Shown here: positions 7,519 through 12,614 of the stretch, piece after piece | How positions within the stretch are numbered: position 1 is the stretch's first letter | How the letters are laid out: every line of letters begins with the position of its first letter | Assembly (NCBI GenBank): GCA_016868515.1 | Contig: VGGM01000010.1 | Coordinates: 1 to 12,614 of the forward strand | Origin: Bacteroidota bacterium | GTDB lineage: Bacteria; Bacteroidota; Bacteroidia; Bacteroidales; VadinHA17 | Reading direction: 5' to 3' | Length of the DNA stretch: 12,614 bases | Notes under the pieces: generated by a model | Database searches by the model: none | What the model was told of the DNA's origin: nothing | What the model saw: only the letters and a program-made list of their open reading frames with translations | Program-made: the position numbers and the translations under genes

Positions 7519-7531
7519 GAGCTTACTTTTG
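7499..7531 (+). promoter_or_regulatory. predicted promoter for rprXY
   Basis: TACTTTTG at 7524-7531 is a perfect TAnnTTTG -7 element and is followed by CA. ATTG at 7499-7502 is one mismatch from the -33 TTTG, with a 21-base spacer, within the 19-21 range. Transcription would begin at about 7536-7538, essentially at the rprX ATG. Confidence 0.65.
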
Positions 7532-7537
7532 CAGGTA

Positions 7538-9118
7538 ATGAAGAGAAAGGTCATCATACTCTTTGCAATCCTTTTTGCCTTTGCATTGTCGGGATTGATC
7601 TTCATTCAGGTTTACTGGATAAACAATGCCATTGAGATAAACGACCAGCAATTCAGGTATCAGGTTAACCGGGCACTCGATGCGGTAGTCGGCGAACTCG
7701 AGGAGAAAGAACTGATAGACAGAATTATGAAGGAGATTGGTGACCTTGCAATCGACTCTGTTACAGCAATTGTTCCGCCACAGTCGCCAATATCGCGGAA
7801 GATAAGCGGTTATCACCCCGAAACCGGCATCCACATAACAACCAGTTCAGCCGATGACTTTTTTATGGACACTCTTTCGGTCAGCGGCACAAGGCTAATG
7901 ATCCCTCCCGAACTCTACGACCAGCTGTTGCAGGGAAATCTTACCGATTCAACTGACAATGCACTCCATGCAGGTGTAACGCAAAGAGTCACCAATAAGA
8001 CAGTTTTCCTTGAAAGTATTTTCGAAAACATCCTGAGAGAGACCCCTGAGCTCAGGGAGAGAGTTAATCCCGACCAGGTAAACGAACTGATAGAGGTTTC
8101 ACTGAACAATGTGGGTATCTTCCTTGAATATGAATTCGCTGTAAGATCAGGTAATCAGAGGATTGTATACATGAGCCCGGCATTCACCTACACTGCCGGG
8201 CCCAATATTTTTATCAGACAGCTCTTTCCCAACGACCCGGTTCCTTCAGCCAATTTCCTTCATGTTTACTTCAACAAGGAAATCCGGTACAAGTTCCTGA
8301 AGATAGGGACACTCGGATTCGCTTCAATTCTGTTCACCCTGCTCCTCATCCTGCTTTCGGCAGCAACATTTATTGTGATTTTCAGGCAGAAAAAGCTCTC
8401 GGAAATAAGAAATGACTTCATCAATAACATGACCCATGAGCTGAAAACCCCGATCTCAACAATATTTCTGGCATCGCAAATGCTGTCCGACAAGACTATT
8501 GAAAGCGCAAAGAAAGATATCGACAACCTTGCAAGAGTGGTTTCCGATGAATCACTGAAGCTGAAATATCATGTTGAGAAGGTTCTCCAAATGGCTGCAT
8601 TCGAGAAAACCCGTCTTCGCCTGAGACTTGAGAACACCGATATCCACCTGCTGCTTGAAAAGGCAATAATGAATTTTGACCTTCAGCTGGCTGAAAGGAA
8701 AGGAACGATCGAAAGATATTTCAGAGCCGGGAACCCGGTTGCCAGAGTTGACGAAGTTCATCTCACCAATGCAATATCAAACATCATCGACAATGCCATT
8801 AAGTATTCCAGCGACGCCCCTGAGATAGCTGTTGCCACACATGACCGCAGCAGAATGATTGTTATCACTTTTCAGGACAGAGGCATTGGAATAAGCAAGG
8901 ACAACCTGAAAAGGATATATGATACATTCTACCGCGTGCCAACAGGGAAGATACATAATGTAAAAGGATTCGGACTGGGTCTCAGCTATGTAAAGAAAGT
9001 TATTGATGCCCACGGCGGCAGGATAAAGGCCGAAAGCATCCCCGGGAAAGGCACCAAATTCACCGTTTCGTTACCAAAATTGTCAGAAAATGGAAAGAAA
9101 AAACATCCTTCTGGCTGA
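7538..9118 (+). CDS. rprX: RprX-like two-component sensor histidine kinase
   Basis: Membrane sensor kinase that phosphorylates the response regulator encoded immediately downstream. The 526 residues contain TM1 (about 5-28), a periplasmic sensor region (about 29-258) with no recognised domain, TM2 (about 260-283), and a cytoplasmic kinase core with no obvious HAMP between TM2 and HisKA. The phospho-acceptor is H300 in THELKTPIS. The ATPase domain has the N box (N415, D418, N419 in NIIDNAIKYS), G1 DRGIG (447-451) and G2 GFGLGLS (from 477). The start at 7538 (MKRKVIILFA) is preferred to an in-frame ATG at 7490 because the predicted promoter lies between them. The symbol is given because the partner regulator carries the RprY-type C-terminus. 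Ligand unknown; described as regulating outer-membrane and stress functions in Bacteroides and Porphyromonas. Confidence 0.88.
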   Translation: MKRKVIILFAILFAFALSGLIFIQVYWINNAIEINDQQFRYQVNRALDAVVGELEEKELIDRIMKEIGDLAIDSVTAIVPPQSPISRKISGYHPETGIHITTSSADDFFMDTLSVSGTRLMIPPELYDQLLQGNLTDSTDNALHAGVTQRVTNKTVFLESIFENILRETPELRERVNPDQVNELIEVSLNNVGIFLEYEFAVRSGNQRIVYMSPAFTYTAGPNIFIRQLFPNDPVPSANFLHVYFNKEIRYKFLKIGTLGFASILFTLLLILLSAATFIVIFRQKKLSEIRNDFINNMTHELKTPISTIFLASQMLSDKTIESAKKDIDNLARVVSDESLKLKYHVEKVLQMAAFEKTRLRLRLENTDIHLLLEKAIMNFDLQLAERKGTIERYFRAGNPVARVDEVHLTNAISNIIDNAIKYSSDAPEIAVATHDRSRMIVITFQDRGIGISKDNLKRIYDTFYRVPTGKIHNVKGFGLGLSYVKKVIDAHGGRIKAESIPGKGTKFTVSLPKLSENGKKKHPSG

Positions 9119-9776
9119 AGATGATGAGAATCTTGGCTCTCTGCTTCAGAACTACCTGACCGTCAAAGGTTATGAGGCTTCATTGTTTACAGATGGAAAG
9201 AAGGTCCTGGAAGGGTTTAAAAGCGGCACCTTTATGCTTTCCATAATTGATGTGATGATGCCGCTGATGGACGGATTTGAACTGGTAAGGGAGATGAGAA
9301 AAATTAAACCCGACACACCGGTAATTTACCTGACTGCCAGAAATCAGAAAGAGGATGTAATTGAAGGTTTCATCACAGGAGCCGATGATTACATTACAAA
9401 ACCATTCTCTATGGAAGAGCTTCTCTACCGTATTGAGGCTGTTTTGCGAAGAAGCTATGCTGAGAAAAACGAGGTGAGGGAGGACAGCTACACAATTGGC
9501 AATTACCTGTTCGATACAGTCAGACAGACTCTCTCACTGGGAGACCAGATAATAAAGCTGACCACGAAAGAGTCTGAACTGCTATTGCTGCTGTGCCAGC
9601 ACAAGAACAGCGTTCTTGAGCGCAACTATGCATTGCGCACTATCTGGATTGACGACAACTATTTCAATGCCAGAAGCATGGACGTCTACATCACCAAACT
9701 GAGGAAGTATCTCAGAAATGATCCGACAATAGAGATTATCAACGTCCACGGTAAAGGATACAAACTACTCTGCTGA
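9090..9776 (+). CDS. rprY: RprY-like OmpR-family response regulator
   Basis: Transcription factor activated by phosphotransfer from the kinase upstream. The 228 residues have a receiver domain (about 4-118) with acidic pair D11/D12, phospho-acceptor D54 in SIIDVMMPLMDGF, T82 and K104 in YITKPFSMEEL, and a winged-helix DNA-binding domain (about 130-228). The block TTKESELLLLLC, followed by TIWIDDNYFNARSMDVYITK and HGKGYKL, is highly characteristic of RprY. The start ATG overlaps the last 29 bases of rprX in another frame, so the two proteins are translationally linked. The most likely targets visible here are the phased repeats before rprX. All switch residues are present, so it should be phosphorylation-competent. 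Confidence 0.93.
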   Translation: MERKNILLAEDDENLGSLLQNYLTVKGYEASLFTDGKKVLEGFKSGTFMLSIIDVMMPLMDGFELVREMRKIKPDTPVIYLTARNQKEDVIEGFITGADDYITKPFSMEELLYRIEAVLRRSYAEKNEVREDSYTIGNYLFDTVRQTLSLGDQIIKLTTKESELLLLLCQHKNSVLERNYALRTIWIDDNYFNARSMDVYITKLRKYLRNDPTIEIINVHGKGYKLLC

Positions 9777-9779
9777 AGA

Positions 9780-9807
9780 AAACCCTGACCGGTTCGGATC
9801 AGGGTTT
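9780..9807. terminator. hairpin terminator after rprY, possibly bidirectional
   Basis: AAACCCTGA (9780-9788) and TCAGGGTTT (9799-9807) form a perfect nine-pair stem with a ten-base loop. It begins four bases after the rprY stop. Read on the minus strand the hairpin is followed by TTCTTC, so it could also end the lepA transcript coming from the other side. Confidence 0.75.
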
Positions 9808-9825
9808 CAAGCTTAGGTTAAATTC

Positions 9826-9862
9826 AGGGTTAAGTAAATATACTGTTACGGTACTTAACCTT
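9826..9862. repeat. second hairpin in the rprY/lepA convergent gap
   Basis: GGTTAAGTA (9828-9836) and TACTTAACC (9852-9860) are perfect complements with a 15-base loop; the flanking bases AG and TT can add a pair and a wobble. No good U-run follows on either strand, so it may be a transcript-end structure or a protein-binding palindrome rather than a terminator. The interval 9863-9925 shows nothing else. Confidence 0.5.
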
Positions 9863-9925
9863 TAAGGGTGAGCTAAGATAAAGGTTTTTCAGTAAAACAA
9901 CAACAGGCCGAAAAAAATCGGGTAC

Positions 9926-11713
9926 TCAGTCAAGTTTGAGGACAGCAAGAAAGGCCTGCTGGGGGACCTCAACATTCCCAACCTGACGCATACGCTTTTT
10001 CCCTTTTTTCTGCTTCTCAAGCAATTTCCTTTTTCGGGTTATGTCTCCACCGTAGCATTTGGCCGTAACGTCCTTTCTTACAGCCTTTACGGTTTCTCTT
10101 GCAATAATCTTGGCTCCGATGGCAGCCTGGATTGCAATCTCAAACTGCTGACGCGGAATCAACTCCTTCAGTTTGGTACACATCCTCCTTCCGAAATCAT
10201 AGGCGTTACCCCTGTAAATCAATGTTGAAAGGGCATCAACCATTTCTCCGTTAAGCAGGATGTCAAGCCTGACCAGATCTGCCTTTTTGTAATCTGAATA
10301 GAAATAATCAAACGATGCGTAACCTCTTGAAATGCTTTTAAGCTTGTCATAGAAGTCAAAAACAATCTCGGCAAGCGGCATCTCAAACGATATCTCAACC
10401 CTGTCGCTTGTCAGGTAAATCTGATTCTTCAGAACTCCCCGCTTATCAATACAGAGATTCATTATTGAGCCTACATACTCCGATTTGGTTATTACCTGGG
10501 CGATTATGTATGGTTCCTGAATATGATCAATATTTGTTGCCGGAGGAAGACCTGAAGGATTATGAACCTCTGTAATCTCCCCCCTGTTAGTCACTACCTT
10601 GTATGAAACGTTCGGAACAGTGGTAATCACATCCATGTCAAACTCCCTGTCAAGCCTCTCCTGAATAATCTCCATATGAAGCAAACCCAGGAACCCGCAC
10701 CTGAATCCAAAGCCCAGTGCTGCCGAGGATTCCGGTTCAAACGACAGCGAGGCATCATTCAGTCTCAGCTTCTCTATTGATGACCGCAAATCTTCATAAT
10801 CGTCAGCATCAACCGGGTAAATCCCCGCAAAAACCATGGGTTTTACATCCTTGAAGCCCTCAATACCGGTATTGCTGGGGTTGCTTACCGAAGTAATCGT
10901 GTCGCCAACTTTTACCTCCGTTGATTCCTTGATACCCGAAATAATATAGCCGACATCACCGGCACTCAAATGCTTGCGAGGTACCTGCTTAAGCTTCAGC
11001 ACACCGATTTCATCTGCATCATAACCCATCCCGGTGCTTATGAACTTTACACGCTCGCCCTTTGAAATCGATCCGTTGAATATTCTGAAATAGGCTACGA
11101 TTCCGCGGAATGAGTTAAAAACCGAATCGAAAATCAGGGCCTGCAGAGGTGCTGACGTGTCTCCCTTGGGTGGGTGTATCCTGTTTATTATTGCTTCCAG
11201 AATGACATCAATACCCAGTCCGGTTTTTGCGCTGGCCTCAATTATCTCTTCCCTGTCGCAACCTACAAGGTCTACAATCTGATCCTTAACCTCATCGGGC
11301 ATTGCGCTCGGCATATCCATCTTATTGAGCACCGGAATTATTTCAAGGTCATGTTCAATGGCCATGTAGAGATTGGAAATGGTCTGTGCCTGAATCCCCT
11401 GGGTTGCATCAATCACCAGCAGAGCCCCTTCACAGGCAGCTATGGCCCTCGAAACCTCATAGGAGAAATCCACATGTCCCGGAGTATCTATTAGGTTGAG
11501 AATATAGTCCTTGCCACCCGACTGATATTCCATTTGAATTGCATGGCTCTTTATGGTGATTCCCCTCTCCCGTTCAAGATCCATATTGTCAAGAACCTGC
11601 TCCTGAAAATCTCTTGCCGAAATAGTATTGGTGGACTCAAGCAATCTGTCGGCAAGGGTGCTCTTGCCGTGATCAATGTGGGCAATGATGCAGAAGTTCC
11701 TGATATGGTCCAT
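9926..11713 (-). CDS. lepA: elongation factor 4 (back-translocating GTPase LepA)
   Basis: Ribosome-binding translational GTPase that back-translocates or remodels stalled ribosomes and aids 30S biogenesis. The 595 residues are the usual length. G1 AHIDHGKST (11-19), G2 RGITIK (about 50-55), G3 DTPGHVDF (76-83), G4 NKMD (130-133) and G5 SAKTG are all intact. EF-G-like domains follow, including [16 protein letters not shown] and [15 protein letters not shown], and the LepA-specific C-terminal domain with [18 protein letters not shown]. The start at 11713 ([19 protein letters not shown]) is canonical. It lies 92 bases downstream of the MATE gene on the same strand and carries its own candidate -7 element. 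It is convergent with rprY. Confidence 0.98.
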   Translation of the reverse strand: MDHIRNFCIIAHIDHGKSTLADRLLESTNTISARDFQEQVLDNMDLERERGITIKSHAIQMEYQSGGKDYILNLIDTPGHVDFSYEVSRAIAACEGALLVIDATQGIQAQTISNLYMAIEHDLEIIPVLNKMDMPSAMPDEVKDQIVDLVGCDREEIIEASAKTGLGIDVILEAIINRIHPPKGDTSAPLQALIFDSVFNSFRGIVAYFRIFNGSISKGERVKFISTGMGYDADEIGVLKLKQVPRKHLSAGDVGYIISGIKESTEVKVGDTITSVSNPSNTGIEGFKDVKPMVFAGIYPVDADDYEDLRSSIEKLRLNDASLSFEPESSAALGFGFRCGFLGLLHMEIIQERLDREFDMDVITTVPNVSYKVVTNRGEITEVHNPSGLPPATNIDHIQEPYIIAQVITKSEYVGSIMNLCIDKRGVLKNQIYLTSDRVEISFEMPLAEIVFDFYDKLKSISRGYASFDYFYSDYKKADLVRLDILLNGEMVDALSTLIYRGNAYDFGRRMCTKLKELIPRQQFEIAIQAAIGAKIIARETVKAVRKDVTAKCYGGDITRKRKLLEKQKKGKKRMRQVGNVEVPQQAFLAVLKLD

Positions 11714-11734
11714 TCAATCATCTTTTTAAGATTG

Positions 11735-11742
11735 CAAATATA
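11735..11742 (-). promoter_or_regulatory. candidate -7 promoter element for lepA
   Basis: On the minus strand this reads TATATTTG, a perfect TAnnTTTG, followed by CA. It ends 21 bases before the lepA ATG, so transcription would start about 15-18 bases upstream of it. No TTTG is found at the expected -33 distance, so the site is supported only by its -7 half. Confidence 0.5.
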
Positions 11743-11805
11743 TAAAATAAACCACGATTGCGGCCTCCGAACCGTCCATGTTTACTCACAAAGCCTCACT
11801 GCAAC

Positions 11806-12614
11806 TCAGGCACCAAAAGGAATGACAGGCACCGGTTCAGCAGGAACCCCGGGCCTCTTTGCACACTTCTGCTTCTGCAGCGACAACTTCTTCATCTCCT
11901 TTCGCAGGAACACGAAACTGGTTATGCTCGAGAGGAAGTCAGACACCGGCATGGCCAGCCAGACTCCGGTAATTCCGAAAAAACCGGGAAGTATCGCAAG
12001 CAGGGGAATTAGGTAAATCACCTGCCTCAGAAGCGACAGAAATGTGGCCAGCCTGGCCTTTCCGATTGACTGGAACAGGTTTGATGCAATGATCTGGAAG
12101 CCAACAATGGGCAGAAGTGCCGCGTATATACGTAATCCGCTTACACCTGTTTCAAGCAGTTCCCTGTCTGTCGAATTGAAAAGGGCAACAATACCCTCGG
12201 GTACAAACATACAAAGCAACCAGCCTCCTGCTGCTATCAGCGTGGCGGCCCGTATCCCCAGATTTACAGTATGCAGTACCCTGCTATAATTCCGTGCACC
12301 GTAGTTGAACCCTATAATAGGCTGACTCGCCATGTTAAGAGCAACAATAGCCATGACAAGCATTATGGTAACGCTGTTAATAATTCCCATTGCCCCTACC
12401 GCAATATCACCCCCATGGGTAATAAGCTGCCTCGTAAACAACCCCTGAACAATGCTTGCGGCAATCTGCATCGCAAATGAAGCGAACCCTATCGTTACAA
12501 TATATTTAATGATCTCCGCTACGGGAACAAGGTTATCTATTCTCAGCCTTATAACACTCCGCCTGCTTGTGAAATGGCTTAGAACCCAGATGCAGAGCAC
12601 CATCTGTGAAATAA
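11806..12614 (-). CDS. MATE-family multidrug/metabolite exporter, C-terminal part
   Basis: Inner-membrane Na+- or H+-coupled antiporter of the multidrug and toxin extrusion family, substrate unknown. The frame is open through the window edge (the last codons read I-S-Q before the first internal Met), so only the roughly 268 C-terminal residues are visible and the N-terminal half is missing. The visible part contains several hydrophobic membrane segments: the GFASFAMQIAASIVQGLF region, the VGAMGIINSVTIMLVMAIVAL region with the MATE-typical SQPIIGFNYGA loop right after it, then GLRIYAALLPIVGFQIIASNLFQSIGKA and later helices. The tail is basic and cytoplasmic (KKLSLQKQKCAKR). It is followed by lepA on the same strand; a functional link is not evident. 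Confidence 0.9.
   Translation of the reverse strand, partial: ISQMVLCIWVLSHFTSRRSVIRLRIDNLVPVAEIIKYIVTIGFASFAMQIAASIVQGLFTRQLITHGGDIAVGAMGIINSVTIMLVMAIVALNMASQPIIGFNYGARNYSRVLHTVNLGIRAATLIAAGGWLLCMFVPEGIVALFNSTDRELLETGVSGLRIYAALLPIVGFQIIASNLFQSIGKARLATFLSLLRQVIYLIPLLAILPGFFGITGVWLAMPVSDFLSSITSFVFLRKEMKKLSLQKQKCAKRPGVPAEPVPVIPFGA

Larger units (their letters stand above)
7216..7537. other. 322-base non-coding region between the fabF operon and rprX
   Basis: No gene of normal length is present on either strand. From left to right it holds a strong hairpin (7264-7295), a SusC-like leader and 20-codon reading frame (7301-7385), an inverted repeat (7403-7452), and the rprX control region with four TGTTAA repeats and a promoter (7481-7531). 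The stretch 7386-7480 outside the inverted repeat shows nothing I can identify. A small RNA could lie here but I cannot match it to a known family. Confidence 0.6.

Noticed and set aside
7490..7537. Longer rprX N-terminus from the ATG at 7490
   Set aside because: It would add a 16-residue stretch ahead of a normal basic start and place a perfect promoter element inside the coding sequence.
11534..12016. 160-codon open frame on the plus strand
   Set aside because: It is antisense to lepA and the MATE gene, both clearly real, and its translation has no recognisable domain.

Overview
The window looks like ordinary chromosomal core-genome DNA from a member of the Bacteroidota, most likely the Bacteroidales/Marinilabiliales side. 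The evidence is an RprX/RprY-type two-component pair with the RprY-specific C-terminal block, an acpP-fabF-rnc cluster followed by a small protein resembling the Bacteroidota-restricted IPExxxVDY family, promoters of the Bacteroidota type (TTTG, about 20 nt, TAnnTTTG), AT-rich leaders, and almost no Shine-Dalgarno sequences. There is no phage, transposase, CRISPR array, tRNA or rRNA gene.

Layout. Positions 1-3827 (+): the 3' part of leuS (leucyl-tRNA synthetase, 5' end outside the window), then six bases later a MepM-like M23 cell-wall endopeptidase. Positions 3838-4332 (-): a shortened purN, convergent with the peptidase and divergent from the next operon. Positions 4446-7300 (+): a well-formed promoter, acpP, fabF, rnc, a small IPExxxVDY-like gene and a terminator hairpin, which forms a fatty-acid/RNA-processing operon. 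Positions 7301-7537 are a non-coding stretch. It holds a very short reading frame that resembles the beginning of a SusC/TonB receptor, an inverted repeat, and a promoter overlaid by four TGTTAA repeats at about one-turn spacing. Positions 7538-9776 (+): rprX (sensor kinase) and rprY (OmpR-type regulator), overlapping by 29 bases. Two hairpins follow. Positions 9926-11713 (-): lepA (EF4). Positions 11806-12614 (-): the C-terminal part of a MATE-family exporter, cut by the window end.

How the genes work together. AcpP carries acyl chains and FabF elongates them; rnc and the small gene are co-transcribed with them. RprX/RprY form one signalling unit, and the phased repeats in their own promoter are good candidates for RprY binding sites (autoregulation). 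The other genes are independent housekeeping functions.

No new multi-gene system is evident. The points most worth following up are the phased TGTTAA repeats upstream of rprX with a possibly leaderless start, the purN gene that lacks about 30 residues exactly where a three-copy CCGGTA repeat sits, the SD/anti-SD-like hairpin and SusC-like mini-ORF before rprX, and a leucyl-tRNA synthetase of an unusual type for Bacteroidota.
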